Shown here one piece after another: positions 30,501 to 41,110 of a stretch of DNA of 64,000 nt. Positions within the stretch are counted from its first letter, which is position 1. Every line of letters begins with the position of its first letter. Source of the stretch: Streptococcus sp. Marseille-Q5986 (GTDB taxonomy: Bacteria > Bacillota > Bacilli > Lactobacillales > Streptococcaceae); the NCBI RefSeq assembly GCF_946902915.1, contig NZ_CAMPPY010000002.1, positions 248,001 through 312,000 of the forward strand. Reading direction: 5' to 3'. Below the pieces are notes generated by a model that saw only the letters and a program-made list of their open reading frames with translations, was not told the origin of the DNA and ran no database searches. The translations under genes and the position numbers were made by a program.

Positions 30501-31262
30501 CTACGAACGTTTCCATTTAATAACATATTTTTCACTAATATCAACCAGCTTCATACCCAGAAGACTGATAATCGATACCAGAATAATAATAGCAAACATG
30601 GTATCATACTGAAACAGTTTCTTGGACTGAATCATGTAAACACCTAGTCCTTCAAAGCCTCCCAACCACTCAGATACCACTGTTGTGATAAAGGCGTAGG
30701 AGACACTGACCCTGAGCCCTGCATAAAAGTAAGGCAGACTGACAGGAATTTTAAAATGCCACAGGATTTGCCAAGGCTTGGCCCGCATCAGACTAAACAA
30801 GGTCAGCATATCCTTGTCACAATGCCTAAAACCGTCCAAAATGCTGACGATGATAGGAAAGGTTGTCGTCAAGATAATCAGGACAATTTTGGGCAAAATC
30901 CCATAACCTAGCCACAAGACCAGAATAGGGGCTATGGCAATAGTCGGAATAGTCTGAACAACCACCATCATTGGGTAAATCAGATCATTAAGCCAAGTCA
31001 AACTGTCCATAAGTACAGCCATGAGACAGGCAATCAAGATTCCCAAAACCAACCCCAGTAAAGCCACTCTCAAGGTCGCCCAGCTATGGTGCCAGAGAAA
31101 TTCTCTGTCACGAACAAAGGACTGGAGAATTTCAAGAGGTGTCGGCAGGATAAACTTGGGGAGAAGTTTAAGAAAACCTGCTAACTGCCAAATTGACAAG
31201 ACTCCGAGAAAACCCAATAAACTAATGTGTCGTCTCAGTATACTTTTCAAGTTTCTCATCAA
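30501..31262 (-). CDS. thiX: ABC transporter permease, probable thiamine precursor uptake
   Basis: A 253-aa permease with about six TM segments and the cytoplasmic EAA-like loop (FSLMRAKPWQILWHFKIPVSLPYF). Start overlaps the end of the 96-aa gene upstream, and a short gap leads to the binding protein gene. Member of the SsuC/TauC/ThiX branch. Confidence 0.88.
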   Translation of the reverse strand: MMRNLKSILRRHISLLGFLGVLSIWQLAGFLKLLPKFILPTPLEILQSFVRDREFLWHHSWATLRVALLGLVLGILIACLMAVLMDSLTWLNDLIYPMMVVVQTIPTIAIAPILVLWLGYGILPKIVLIILTTTFPIIVSILDGFRHCDKDMLTLFSLMRAKPWQILWHFKIPVSLPYFYAGLRVSVSYAFITTVVSEWLGGFEGLGVYMIQSKKLFQYDTMFAIIILVSIISLLGMKLVDISEKYVIKWKRS

Positions 31263-31512
31263 TACTTAAAATCTCTCCTACATTTATTTTGACATTGGCA
31301 AAGACATTATCTGCCTCCTGCCCTGCCACTTCCAGCGCTTCTTTGAGAATGCGCATAAGCTCATCAAACTCCCCTTCCAAGACCGTTTCAAATGGTGTCA
31401 CCACCATAGTCACTTCTTGAGCTTGCAGATAAGTAATAACATGATCAATAACAGCTATCCGATCAATCCCCTGTGATAGGGGTAAAACTTGCAAGGCAAT
31501 GCTTGCTTTCAT
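31222..31512 (-). CDS. Thiamine-binding MTH1187/YkoF-like protein
   Basis: A 96-aa protein of the DUF77/MTH1187 family (ferredoxin-like fold, ALQVLPLSQGIDRIAVIDHV, then VVTPFETVLEGEFDELM). The family includes proteins that bind thiamine or HMP. First coding gene after the TPP riboswitch; its 3' end overlaps the permease gene by about 40 bases. Confidence 0.82.
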   Translation of the reverse strand: MKASIALQVLPLSQGIDRIAVIDHVITYLQAQEVTMVVTPFETVLEGEFDELMRILKEALEVAGQEADNVFANVKINVGEILSIDEKLEKYTETTH

Positions 31513-31548
31513 AAAAACCTCCTCTTCTCAGGCTTCCTTTTGACAAAA

Positions 31549-31580
31549 AGAAAACCTTTCCCATATATACGGAAAAGGTG
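31549..31580 (-). terminator. Expression-platform terminator of the TPP riboswitch
   Basis: On the minus strand ACCTTTTCC, loop GTATATAT, GGGAAAGGT, then TTTTCTTTTT. Lies between aptamer and the first gene, so ligand binding would favour this stem and stop transcription. Confidence 0.8.
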
Positions 31581-31600
31581 CAAAATTCGGCTAAGTATCC

Positions 31601-31676
<76 letters not shown>

Positions 31677-31692
31677 TATCTTATATGGACAT

Positions 31693-31721
31693 ATGATAAC
31701 GCAAAAGCAAGGATAAGTCAA
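31693..31721 (-). promoter_or_regulatory. Promoter of the TPP riboswitch transcript
   Basis: TTGACT (31716-31721), 17-bp spacer, TATCAT (31693-31698) on the minus strand; transcription would start about 10 bases before the aptamer. Confidence 0.75.
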
Positions 31722-31790
31722 GGAAACTGCTTACAGAAAATCTTGAAAAAGAGTTTGAAGGCAAATGCTTCAAACTCTATCATAGCTTTC

Positions 31791-34424
31791 TTATTTAGCC
31801 TCGTACCAAGTTGCCCCTTCATTTTCATCTGCGATAAGGGGAGCACTGAGTTGGATGGCTTCTTCCATGGTTTGTTTCACCAGCGCTTTAATCGCTACTA
31901 GTTCTGTCTTTGGAACCTCAAGGACGATTTCATCATGCACTTGCAACAGCATCTTGGTCTGATAGCCATCTTCAACTAGAGCTTTGTCTAGCTGGATCAT
32001 AGCAATCTTGAGAATATCTGCAGCTGATCCTTGGATAGGAGAGTTAATGGCTGTACGCTCTGCAAAACCACGAATGTTGAAGTTACGCGAATTGATATCT
32101 GGCAACTCACGACGACGCTTGAAAAGGGTCTCTACATAGCCCTTATCACGCGCTTCACGCACCACCTCATCCATGTAGTTTTTAATACCTGGGTAACGCT
32201 CAAAATAGGTGTCGATGTAGGCTTTGGCTTCCTTACGGCTGATTCCTAGATTATTAGACAAACCAAAGTCTGAAATCCCGTAAACCACGCCGAAGTTAAC
32301 CGCCTTGGCGTTACGACGGTCGTTTGGAGTCACATCCTCAGGGTGTTCAATCCCAAAGACCCGCATGGCCGTCGAGGTATGGATATCGGCTCCTTCTTGG
32401 AAGGCCTTAATCAAGTGCTCATCTTTAGAGATATGCGCCAAAACGCGCAATTCAATTTGCGAATAGTCAGAGCTAAGCAACACGCTATCCTCCCACTCAG
32501 GTACAAAAGCCTTACGAATGAGACGACCTTGTTCCAAACGAACAGGAATATTTTGCAAGTTTGGATCCACACTAGACAGGCGCCCTGTCTGAGTCAAATC
32601 CTGCACATAGCGCGTGTGAATCTTGCCATCATCCAAAATCCAGTCCTGCAACCCAACCACATAAGTAGATTGAATCTTAGCAATCTGACGGTAGTCTAGA
32701 ATTTTCTTGACAATCGGAGCAATAGGAGCCAAACGCTCCAGCACATCCACCGCTGTCGAGTAACCTGTTTTGGTTTTCTTGGTGTATTCTAGAGGAAGGC
32801 CCAATTTTTCAAAGAGAAGCAGGCCCAACTGTTTAGGTGAATTGATATTAAACTCCTCACCAGCCAACTCATAGATTTCTTGAGTGAGCTGCTCAATGAC
32901 GACCTCATTTTCAGCCTGCATCTCAAGCAGGGTTTCTTTTTTGACCTTGATTCCAGCGATTTCCATCTTGGCAAGGACAAAAGCCAGAGGTTGCTCCATG
33001 TCATAGAGGAGATCTAACTGTCCATGTTCACTGAGTTTTTCAAGTAAAACCGGCTCTGTTTCAACCAATACTGCAGCCTTGCGAGCCAAATGCTCCAAGA
33101 ATTTCTCTCTCTCAGGGATAGCTTTCTTGACACCCTTACCGTAGAAAGTCTCATCATCAGCCAGATAAGTCTGGCCATAGAGATTCGCAATGGTTGAAAT
33201 TTCATTATTCTCGACGGTAGAGAGGAGGTATTTGGCCAAACGACTGTCAAAAGCAGGGGCCTGCAGGTTCAAGCCCAAGCGATTTAAAAGAACCTTCGCT
33301 TTCTTAAAGTCATACACTTTCAGAGGTGTTTTTTCTAAAAATTCCTTGAAAATCGGCTCCTGCAAGAGCTCAAGTTTGTCTGTAGTGTAAAGTTTATCCC
33401 CACAAGACCAAGCAAAACCAACCAAGTCATCTGTATGGTAATTCTCACCAAAGAGTTCAAAGTGGAAGATAGAGTCTGCGCTCAGCATGTCTTGACTGAC
33501 TTGGTCAATGATAGTGAAATCCAAGCTCTCAGGCGCATCTGCCGATGAAATATTTAGAGCTTGTTTGAACTGTTTGAAGCCCATCTCATCGTAGAATTTC
33601 CCGAGATTTTCCACATCTGGCCCATTATAGACCAAATCATCAAGGCCAATCTCAATTGGTGCCTTGGTATCGATAGTTGCCAGTGTTTTAGACAAAAAGG
33701 CTTGTTCCTTATCATTGATGAGATTTTCCTTCGTCTTAGAGGCCTTCATCTCATCAATATTTTCATAAATACCCTCGAGCGAGCCATGTTCCAGCAAGAG
33801 CTTGATGCCCGTCTTTTCACCGATTTTCGTGACACCTGGGATATTATCAGACTTATCCCCCATAAGAGCCTTAAGATCAATGAACTGAGCTGGTGTGAGG
33901 CCCATTTTTTCCATGAGGAAATCTAGTGTAAAGGCCTCAAACTCAGCCACACCTTTCTTGGAAATCTCAACCACTGTATGCTCATCCGTCAACTGGATCA
34001 AGTCCTTGTCTCCGCTAACGATTGTCACATCGAAGGAAGCTTTCTCAGCCAAGCGACCTAGGGTCCCGATGATATCATCGGCTTCATACTGAGGTAACTC
34101 ATAGTGGCGAATCCCAAGATGGTCTAACAACTCACGAATGAAGGGAAATTGTTCACGAAACTCATCTGGAGTTTTAGCGCGACCACCTTTGTAGTCTGCA
34201 TACATCTCTGTTCGAAAAGTCGTCTTACCTGCATCAAAAGCTACCAAAACATGGCTGGGTTCAACCCGCTCTAAGACATGATTCAACATGAGTTGAAAAC
34301 CGTAGATTGCATTGGTATGAAGGCCATTAGCATTTTTAAAACGATCCAGCTGCTGATAGAGCGCAAAAAAAGCTCGAAAGGCAACAGAAGATCCATCAAT
34401 TAATAATAATTTTTTCTTGTCCAT
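31791..34424 (-). CDS. polA: DNA polymerase I
   Basis: An 877-aa polymerase from ATG 34424 (MDKKKLLLIDGSSVAFRAFF). N-terminal 5'-nuclease domain with DKDLIQL and GDKSDNIPGV, a degenerate 3'-5' exonuclease-like middle, and a C-terminal family A polymerase with SSDYSQIELRVLAHIS, RRNAKAVNFGVVYG and LLQVHDEIVLEVP. It repairs DNA and removes Okazaki primers. In pneumococcal references I recall polA elsewhere, near SP_0032, so its position beside cbpD is notable. Confidence 0.97.
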   Translation of the reverse strand: MDKKKLLLIDGSSVAFRAFFALYQQLDRFKNANGLHTNAIYGFQLMLNHVLERVEPSHVLVAFDAGKTTFRTEMYADYKGGRAKTPDEFREQFPFIRELLDHLGIRHYELPQYEADDIIGTLGRLAEKASFDVTIVSGDKDLIQLTDEHTVVEISKKGVAEFEAFTLDFLMEKMGLTPAQFIDLKALMGDKSDNIPGVTKIGEKTGIKLLLEHGSLEGIYENIDEMKASKTKENLINDKEQAFLSKTLATIDTKAPIEIGLDDLVYNGPDVENLGKFYDEMGFKQFKQALNISSADAPESLDFTIIDQVSQDMLSADSIFHFELFGENYHTDDLVGFAWSCGDKLYTTDKLELLQEPIFKEFLEKTPLKVYDFKKAKVLLNRLGLNLQAPAFDSRLAKYLLSTVENNEISTIANLYGQTYLADDETFYGKGVKKAIPEREKFLEHLARKAAVLVETEPVLLEKLSEHGQLDLLYDMEQPLAFVLAKMEIAGIKVKKETLLEMQAENEVVIEQLTQEIYELAGEEFNINSPKQLGLLLFEKLGLPLEYTKKTKTGYSTAVDVLERLAPIAPIVKKILDYRQIAKIQSTYVVGLQDWILDDGKIHTRYVQDLTQTGRLSSVDPNLQNIPVRLEQGRLIRKAFVPEWEDSVLLSSDYSQIELRVLAHISKDEHLIKAFQEGADIHTSTAMRVFGIEHPEDVTPNDRRNAKAVNFGVVYGISDFGLSNNLGISRKEAKAYIDTYFERYPGIKNYMDEVVREARDKGYVETLFKRRRELPDINSRNFNIRGFAERTAINSPIQGSAADILKIAMIQLDKALVEDGYQTKMLLQVHDEIVLEVPKTELVAIKALVKQTMEEAIQLSAPLIADENEGATWYEAK

Positions 34425-34508
34425 ACACCCATTATAAAGGAAAGAAGGGAAAAATACCATCGGAAAGAATAGGCAAATGGCAGTGAAGGCCTCTTTTTTA
34501 TATTCTTT

Positions 34509-35618
34509 CTAGATCCTAGCTCCGTTACTATCCACTCGATAGCCATCCACAGTAGTATTCACTGCTAAAGCCCCTGAAGCATTGACGTAGTAATACTTTC
34601 CTCCTACTTGGAACCACTGGCTAGACTTCATAGCCCCCGAACTCTCCAAATAATACCATGTCCCATTTTCCTTGAGCCATCCTGTCTGCATCTCTCCCGA
34701 TGTCTTTAAATAATACCAATACGAGCCATCCTTTACCCAACCCGTTGACATGGTACCATTTTCTTTGAAGTGATACCAACTGCCATTTATTCTCTTCCAA
34801 CCAGTTGCGAGTTTCCCGTTCTCCCGGTAATTCCAAATACCATTTTGCTTCTTCCAACCATTCTCCACCGATTCTGTTTCCATATACTGGACGTATCTCC
34901 TCATTCCACTATAGGACAGGTAACTAAGCCACTTATAACCTTCCTTTTCTACGATTTGATCGTAGAAAACATTTTCACCAGGATAGTAGTAGTCAATAAC
35001 TTGTCCTGTACTTGACGGCTGATTTCGAATGGCAGACTTTTGAGTAAACGTATGAGTCCCACTAGATGCCAGCTCTGGTCTGATAGGATTTCCAGTTCTA
35101 CCACCATTCCCTACCAAGTCCTTAAAATGGATAAAGCCTGTCATCGAACTAGCCTTGACTTTTCGACGGTTATACTTTTCTCGAACCCCATAATTATACT
35201 CTTCGATCTCAATCGTATCCCCTGACACATTTGATACCCAGGCCACGTGCCCATAATAACCTTCTGTCGACCAAGCAATAGCCCCAACTTCTGGCTTAGT
35301 ATCCACACGGTAGCCTTCTCGCCTTGCACGATGTCCCCATTCATTCGCATTTCCGTAAGCAGGAGGAATCTCAAAGCCATTTACACTACTCAAACGAAAG
35401 GCCGCAAAAGAGGTACACTGGCGAGAATACATCCGCCACTGATCGATTTCAACACTACCATTTTTGTAGTGAAGCGGATAGTCATCTCCACGCGCTACAC
35501 TATCAGCTTGAACCGCTTCCCCACCAAACAAAAAGGTACTTGTAACGAACAAAGTAACCAGCCCTAAACCCAACTGAGTATATCTACTCTTCTTAACTCC
35601 TAATTTTAAAAACGTCAT
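34509..35618 (-). CDS. cbpD: CbpD-like choline-binding murein hydrolase (short form)
   Basis: A 369-aa secreted enzyme: signal peptide ending VQA near residue 38, CHAP endopeptidase domain (about 45-165) with catalytic Cys in RQCTSFAAF and His in YYGHVAWV, one SH3b domain (about 190-250), then a tail of choline-binding repeats (GWKKQNGIWNYRENG, GWKRINGSWYHFKENG, GWVKDGSYWYYLKTSG, and so on). CbpD is the fratricide hydrolase of competent cells. Known pneumococcal CbpD is about 448 aa with two SH3b domains; here one is missing. Choline repeats imply choline-bearing teichoic acids. Confidence 0.93.
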   Translation of the reverse strand: MTFLKLGVKKSRYTQLGLGLVTLFVTSTFLFGGEAVQADSVARGDDYPLHYKNGSVEIDQWRMYSRQCTSFAAFRLSSVNGFEIPPAYGNANEWGHRARREGYRVDTKPEVGAIAWSTEGYYGHVAWVSNVSGDTIEIEEYNYGVREKYNRRKVKASSMTGFIHFKDLVGNGGRTGNPIRPELASSGTHTFTQKSAIRNQPSSTGQVIDYYYPGENVFYDQIVEKEGYKWLSYLSYSGMRRYVQYMETESVENGWKKQNGIWNYRENGKLATGWKRINGSWYHFKENGTMSTGWVKDGSYWYYLKTSGEMQTGWLKENGTWYYLESSGAMKSSQWFQVGGKYYYVNASGALAVNTTVDGYRVDSNGARI

Positions 35619-35665
35619 TCATTCTCCTTAATAATATAAATTTCCGAGGTGACCCTCGTTTATAC

Positions 35666-35673
35666 TATTCGGG
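35666..35673 (-). promoter_or_regulatory. Candidate ComX (cin) box of cbpD
   Basis: CCCGAATA on the minus strand, six of eight bases of the TACGAATA late-competence box, 47 bases before the cbpD ATG and downstream of a T/C-rich run as usual for ComX promoters. Confidence 0.55.
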
Positions 35674-35686
35674 AGAAAAAGAAAAA

Positions 35687-35705
35687 AGTGAGCAAAGCTC
35701 ACTTC
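35687..35705 (-). terminator. Terminator of the gdpP-rplI-dnaB-veg run
   Basis: AAGTGAGC, AAA loop, GCTCACTT followed on the minus strand by TTTT. Confidence 0.75.
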
Positions 35706-35708
35706 ATT

Positions 35709-35984
35709 TTAGGATTCTTGGTCTAGGTAGTGAATTAAATTTTTTTCTGTCAAGATATCTGAGTAGGTGAAGGATTCCACATAGACATTGGCTTGTTTGT
35801 CTCCTTCAACATCCCCAAATTCAACGATAAATAGGGATGGATAAACCTCAATTAGCTTACCCAATCTATTTTTTTGGCGCTTACGACCATTCTCCAAAGT
35901 CATTTCAACGACTTGTCCCTCATGTGCCTTGATTTCTTCTTTGATTTTTTTCATCTTGGCTACATCTGTAAATGCATCTGACAT
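35709..35984 (-). CDS. Veg family protein (DUF1021)
   Basis: A 91-aa protein. The block MKKIKEEIKAHEGQVVEMTLENGRKR, then RLGKLIEVYPSLFIVEF, matches the Veg family of Firmicutes, small basic proteins tied to biofilm regulation in Bacillus. It directly follows dnaB with one base between genes. Confidence 0.85.
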   Translation of the reverse strand: MSDAFTDVAKMKKIKEEIKAHEGQVVEMTLENGRKRQKNRLGKLIEVYPSLFIVEFGDVEGDKQANVYVESFTYSDILTEKNLIHYLDQES

Positions 35985-35985
35985 C

Positions 35986-37338
35986 TTATGCCTCCCTCTT
36001 TGAGATACTTGAAAATTTATTGTATTCTTTTTGGAAAATCAATTCCACCGTTCCACGAGCTCCACTACGGTTTTTCTCGATGATAACCTCAACCTTGTTA
36101 TTTGGAATTCCTTCCTCTTCTTCACCCGCACGATCATAGTAGTCGTCACGGTATAGAAAAGCTACGATATCCGCATCCTGCTCGATAGAACCCGATTCAC
36201 GAATATCAGACAAGACTGGTCTCTTATCCTGACGCTGTTCCACTCCACGAGATAACTGACTGAGAGCAATGACTGGGACTTTCAATTCCTTGGCTAGAAT
36301 TTTCAGCTGACGAGAAATTTCAGAAACTTCTTGTTGGCGGTTCTCGCGACCAGTCCCTGTGATAAGCTGTAGGTAGTCTATCAAAATCAATCCTAGATTG
36401 CCCGTTTCTTGAGCTAGTTTGCGTGAACGAGAGCGAATTTCCGTGATTCGAATCCCTGGTGTATCATCGATATAGATACTCGCGTTGGCTAGATTCCCTT
36501 GGGCAATAGTATACTTTTGCCACTCCTCATCAGTCAATTGACCCGTACGGATAGAATGAGACTCCACCAAGCCTTCGGCCGCTAGCATACGGTCTACTAG
36601 ACTTTCCGCACCCATTTCCAGTGAAAAGATCGCTACCGTCTTGTCCAACTTAGTCCCAATGTTCTGAGCAATATTCAAGGCAAAAGCTGTCTTACCAACC
36701 GCTGGTCGCGCCGCTAGGATAATTAGCTCCTCCTCGTGGAGACCTGTCGTCATATGGTCCAAATCTCGATAGCCCGTTGCAATACCAGTTATATCCGTTG
36801 TTTGTTGTGACCGAACTTCTAAGTTCCCAAAGTTGATATTTAAAATATCGCGGATATTCTTGAACCCACTACGATTGGCATTTTCGCTAACATCAATAAG
36901 TCCCTTTTCAGCTTGAGCGATGATTTCATCTGCAGGCTTAGAAGCCTCATAGGCTTGGTTGACAGACTCTGTCAACTTGGAAATCAAGCGACGTAGCATA
37001 GCCTTTTCGGCTACAATTTTAGCATAATACTCCGCATTAGCTGAAGTTGGTACAGAGTTGACAATCTCAACAAGATAGGACAGACCGCCAATATTTTGGA
37101 GATCCCCTTGGCTATCCAAAATCGTCCGAACCGTCGTCGCATCAATCGCTTCCCCACGATCCGACAAGTCTACCATCGCTTGGAAAATCAACCGATGAGC
37201 ATACTTAAAGAAGTCACGAGAATCAATGTATTCTCGGACAAAAACGAGCTTACTCTCATCTATAAAAATAGCCCCCAGAACAGATTGTTCTGCCAAAATA
37301 TCCTGAGGTTGAACTCGCAGTTCCTCTACTTCTGCCAT
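35986..37338 (-). CDS. dnaB: Replicative DNA helicase (DnaB, called DnaC in streptococci)
   Basis: A 450-aa hexameric helicase of the replication fork. N-terminal domain (EQSVLGAIFID), a linker helix, RecA-like domain with Walker A ARPAVGKTAFALNIA, FSLEMGAESLVDRM, Walker B LILIDYLQLI and a C-terminal motif RDDYYDR/KNRSGARGTV. Between rplI and veg. Confidence 0.97.
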   Translation of the reverse strand: MAEVEELRVQPQDILAEQSVLGAIFIDESKLVFVREYIDSRDFFKYAHRLIFQAMVDLSDRGEAIDATTVRTILDSQGDLQNIGGLSYLVEIVNSVPTSANAEYYAKIVAEKAMLRRLISKLTESVNQAYEASKPADEIIAQAEKGLIDVSENANRSGFKNIRDILNINFGNLEVRSQQTTDITGIATGYRDLDHMTTGLHEEELIILAARPAVGKTAFALNIAQNIGTKLDKTVAIFSLEMGAESLVDRMLAAEGLVESHSIRTGQLTDEEWQKYTIAQGNLANASIYIDDTPGIRITEIRSRSRKLAQETGNLGLILIDYLQLITGTGRENRQQEVSEISRQLKILAKELKVPVIALSQLSRGVEQRQDKRPVLSDIRESGSIEQDADIVAFLYRDDYYDRAGEEEEGIPNNKVEVIIEKNRSGARGTVELIFQKEYNKFSSISKREA

Positions 37339-37381
37339 CTGACTTTCCTTCCTTTTACAATCTTGTCAAGAAGTTGTAAAC

Positions 37382-37834
37382 TTAACCTTCTTTTACACGA
37401 AGATTGATGACACTTGTAACATCTTGATAGATCTTCACTGGTACATCAATCAAACCTACTGCTCGAATTGGTGCTTGCACTTGAATATTGCGTTTGTCAA
37501 TCTTAATACCGAACTGCTTTTGTAATTCTTCTGCAATCTTCTTGTTAGTGATGGAGCCAAATGTACGGCCATCTGGTCCAACCCTTTCAACAAACTCTAC
37601 AACCGTTTCTTCTGCTTCAAGCTTAGCCTTGATGGCTTTTGCTTCAGCAATCATCTCAGCATGAGCCTTTTCTTCAGATTTTTGTTTTCCACGCAACTCA
37701 CCCACTGCTTGAGCAGTTGCTTCCTTGACCAAATTCTTTTTAATCAGGAAGTTTTGAGCGTAGCCAGTTGGTACTTCCTTAATTTCGCCTTTCTTCCCTT
37801 TTCCTTTAACATCTGCTAAAAAGATTACTTTCAT
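37382..37834 (-). CDS. rplI: 50S ribosomal protein L9
   Basis: A 150-aa ribosomal protein: N-terminal domain [21 protein letters not shown] with [10 protein letters not shown], a long connecting helix and a C-terminal rRNA-binding domain. Its ATG overlaps the gdpP stop by 4 bases. Confidence 0.98.
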   Translation of the reverse strand: MKVIFLADVKGKGKKGEIKEVPTGYAQNFLIKKNLVKEATAQAVGELRGKQKSEEKAHAEMIAEAKAIKAKLEAEETVVEFVERVGPDGRTFGSITNKKIAEELQKQFGIKIDKRNIQVQAPIRAVGLIDVPVKIYQDVTSVINLRVKEG

Positions 37835-39804
37835 TCTTCTTTCTCCTTTTCCTTTAATTCTTCCAAGATTAGTTGAGTCAACTTTTCTCCTGCTTCTGAC
37901 AAACTCATATCCTCGATTTGCGCAGCTGCTAGATTAAAGTGACCTCCACCACCCAGCTCTTCCATAATGCGTTGCACATTGATTTTACTACGACTTCGAG
38001 CCGAGATTGAGATAAATCCTTGTGTATTTTTTGCCAGAACGAAACTAGCCTCAATACCGGACATAGCCAGCATTGCATCGGCAGCCTTACTGATAACAAC
38101 GGTGTTATAAGTGGTTGAATCCTTAGCTTGGGCAATCAAGATATCTGAACCTAACTTACGACCTTGTAAAATGAGTTCATTTACCTCACGATACTCTTCA
38201 AAATCTGTCGCAGCAATCTCCTGGATTGCGATACTGTCACTTCCCCGTGTTCTCAGGTAGCTAGCCACATCAAAGGTCCGACTCGTTACGCGAGACGTAA
38301 AGTTCTTGGTATCCAGCATCATTCCAGCCATCAGTACGCTAGCCTGCATACGACTCAAGCGATTTTTCTTAGAATTTTGGAACTGAATCAATTCTGTGAC
38401 CAGCTCACTCGCACTACTTGCTCCACTTTCGATATAGGTGATGACTGCATTCTCAGGGAAATCCTGATCACGTCTATGATGGTCAATAACAATAGTTTGA
38501 GTGAACAAATCATAAAAATCTTTTGACAAAGTCAAAGCCGTCTTAGAATGATCCACCAGAATCAATAATGAACGGTTTGTAACTAGCTTCATCGCATCTG
38601 TAAGAGATAAGAGTTTCGTAGCATCTTCCTTCTTTAAGAACTGGATAGCACGCTCGATATCTGCTGACATTTTGTCTTCATCATAGACAGCATAACTGTC
38701 CTCAATAATATTACCTGCAAACAACTGTATACCAACAGCAGAGCCCAAGGCATCCATATCTAGATTTTTATGACCGACTACAAAAACCTGGTCAACACTT
38801 CGAATCTTATCAGAAATGGCTATCATCATAGCTCTCGTACGTGTACGAGTACGTTTGATAGACGCAGCAGTTCCTCCACCGAAGTAGACTGGATTCTTGG
38901 TCTCATCATTTTCCTTGACCACCACCTGGTCACCACCGCGAACTTCTGCTAAGTTCAAGTTGAGCAAGGCAATTTTCCCTATCTCTTCATGATTTCCATC
39001 ACCATAAGAAAATCCCATACTTAAAGTTAGGGGTAGCTGCCTCTGTTTTGATTCTTCTCGGAAAGTATCAATAACAGAGAATTTATCATTCATCAATTCC
39101 TCGAGTACTGTGTAATCTGTGAATGAATAAAAACGATCCATCCCCACACGGCGAGAAAACATAGCATACTTACTAGTAAATTCTGAAACAAAATTAGCTA
39201 CAAAGCTATTGATATGGCTGATATCAGAGTCAGACGTCGCATCCTCCAAATCATCATAGTTATCTACCGAGATGACTCCAATGACTGGACGGCTAGTTAC
39301 CAATTCGACAGTTGCTTTATATTCCCCAGAAACATCAAAGAAATACAGAACACCCGAAGCCTTGTCCATATGAACAGCATACCGTGTTTCGCCCAAGGTA
39401 GCATACGAACCTGGATTCCCAACAGAAGCCTTGATAATGGTTTGAATTAATTCAACATCAATTTCGCCTTCTTCAGTAGTCAAAATTAGCTCAGCATAAG
39501 GATTAAACCATTCCACTTCTCCGCTTGATAAGTCTAATTTCAGGACTCCCACCGGCATTTGATCAAGCAAAGTACTCAAGCTATTCTCAGCTTGGTGATT
39601 TACATATTGGATTTGTTCAATTTCGCTCTTTTCATACTGTTTTTTTTGCCATACAAATAAAAGCAGATAAAGAAGTACAAATAAAAATAAAACAGTAATT
39701 GTTACAGCAATATTATGTGAAAAAATAATCAGCAAAGTTAAGATTCCGAAAGTTGCAAGTCCTAGTAAGACCGCAGAAAACGGGATTAAATTATTTTTTT
39801 TCAT
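37831..39804 (-). CDS. gdpP: Cyclic-di-AMP phosphodiesterase GdpP
   Basis: A 657-aa membrane enzyme, start ATG 39804 with RBS AGAGG (the frame extends upstream to 39882 without RBS). Two N-terminal TM segments, a PAS-like domain, a degenerate GGDEF domain (about 170-300) and the DHH/DHHA1 phosphodiesterase with [25 protein letters not shown] and [12 protein letters not shown]. It hydrolyses c-di-AMP to pApA. First gene of the gdpP-rplI-dnaB-veg operon. Confidence 0.96.
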   Translation of the reverse strand: MKKNNLIPFSAVLLGLATFGILTLLIIFSHNIAVTITVLFLFVLLYLLLFVWQKKQYEKSEIEQIQYVNHQAENSLSTLLDQMPVGVLKLDLSSGEVEWFNPYAELILTTEEGEIDVELIQTIIKASVGNPGSYATLGETRYAVHMDKASGVLYFFDVSGEYKATVELVTSRPVIGVISVDNYDDLEDATSDSDISHINSFVANFVSEFTSKYAMFSRRVGMDRFYSFTDYTVLEELMNDKFSVIDTFREESKQRQLPLTLSMGFSYGDGNHEEIGKIALLNLNLAEVRGGDQVVVKENDETKNPVYFGGGTAASIKRTRTRTRAMMIAISDKIRSVDQVFVVGHKNLDMDALGSAVGIQLFAGNIIEDSYAVYDEDKMSADIERAIQFLKKEDATKLLSLTDAMKLVTNRSLLILVDHSKTALTLSKDFYDLFTQTIVIDHHRRDQDFPENAVITYIESGASSASELVTELIQFQNSKKNRLSRMQASVLMAGMMLDTKNFTSRVTSRTFDVASYLRTRGSDSIAIQEIAATDFEEYREVNELILQGRKLGSDILIAQAKDSTTYNTVVISKAADAMLAMSGIEASFVLAKNTQGFISISARSRSKINVQRIMEELGGGGHFNLAAAQIEDMSLSEAGEKLTQLILEELKEKEKEE

Positions 39805-39951
39805 TCTAAACCTCTTGCGCATTATTATATCACAAAAACCCTTAAAAAGCGACCTTTTAAAAGATGCAAGCCCTTCTTTCATGATTGAGGTAATTTCTCA
39901 AAGTAACTTCCACTTTCCTGACCGAAGTGGAAATTCGTCTAAAACGGATTT

Positions 39952-41110
39952 GTATGGTGGAATTAAGTGCGAGACGTTTGAGTTAGAAATGAAGCCTACT
40001 CTGACCAAACAGAAACACCTTACCCTTTCAGACTGTAATGATATCCAACTAGGCTTAGAGCGCGGTGAAACCTTCAAAGCTATTGGACAATCCATTCTAA
40101 AAGACCCAACTACTGTTTCAAAAGAAGTCAAACGAAATAGACAAGGCCGAGAGTCTACGTGTGATAACCTTCCTTGCACTTTACTCGATAAGGCTCCCTC
40201 TGTCTGTAATGATTGCCCTAAAAGAAGACAAAATTGCGGATTTAAAAAAATCTTCTACCTTGCTAAACAAGTTCAAAAGCAATACGAACAAACTCTTGTC
40301 GAGGATCGTGAAAGGACTCCTCTCAATTCTCAGACTTTCTGGGACTCCGAAAAGGATACCTATCTATCGCTCCTATTGACCTAGCCAGAGCCGTTAAATT
40401 TAAAGAAAGACGGAAAAATAAGCTACCTTCCATCCCTAAAGAAGCTAAAAAACCGTTCCTCTGAGGATTTTCAAATCTATTTAGCCCTGAATCAACTAGA
40501 CTCATGGCTGGAAATGGACACGGTTATGGGCAGAATGGGAGGTAAAATCCTAGTCACCTTCAATCTTTCCTTCTGTAACTTTATCTTCGCTAGGCTGCTG
40601 GAGAATAAAACTGCCCTTGCGGTTACCAAACACCTCATGATATTAAGAACACTCTTCACCAAGCGAACAAAGACTTTTTCCAACTCTTTCCCGTCATTCT
40701 TACCGATAATGGTGGAGAGTTTGCCAGGGGCGATGATATCGAAATGGATGTTCGAGGAGAAAGTAAACTTTTCTTTTGTGACCCTAATCGCTCTGACCAG
40801 AAAGGGAGAATTGAGAACATTCACACGCTGATTCGCGACATTCTACCTAAAGGAACTTCTTTTGACAACTTCATTCAAGAGGACATCCATCTCCTCTGTT
40901 CGCATGTCAACAGTGTCAAACGCGCTGCTTTGAATGGAGAGTCAGCCTATGAACTCTTTGCCTTTACTTACGGAGAAGGGATTCCTAAGCTTCTTGGTAT
41001 TTCTAAAATACCTGCAGAAGACGGCTGTCAATCTTCTAAATTACTTCAACAGTGGTTCTAAAAACGAACCTTCAACCCCATTCAAACGTCTCACTCTAAC
41101 TTCCACCATA
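39952..41110 (+). mobile_element. Decayed IS30-family insertion sequence
   Basis: Terminal inverted repeats are visible: TATGGTGGAATTAAGTGCGA and on at 39953-39981 pairs with the complement of 41081-41109 (TATGGTGGAAGTTAGAGTGA and on). The exact outer ends are uncertain by about 10 bp. It encloses a frameshifted DDE transposase. Inserted between gdpP and pcsB. Confidence 0.85.
39989..41061 (+). pseudogene. IS30-family transposase, frameshifted
   Basis: Starts MKPTLTKQKHLTLSDCNDIQ with the N-terminal HTH, then a Cys-rich patch (CNDCPKRRQNCGF), and loses frame near 40375. It resumes around 40376-40640 with DSWLEMDTVMG (first catalytic Asp), shifts again near 40640, and ends in another frame with ILTDNGGEFA (second Asp) and DQKGRIENIHTLIRD (Glu). 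All DDE residues can be found but not in one frame, so the enzyme is dead as sequenced. Confidence 0.9.
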
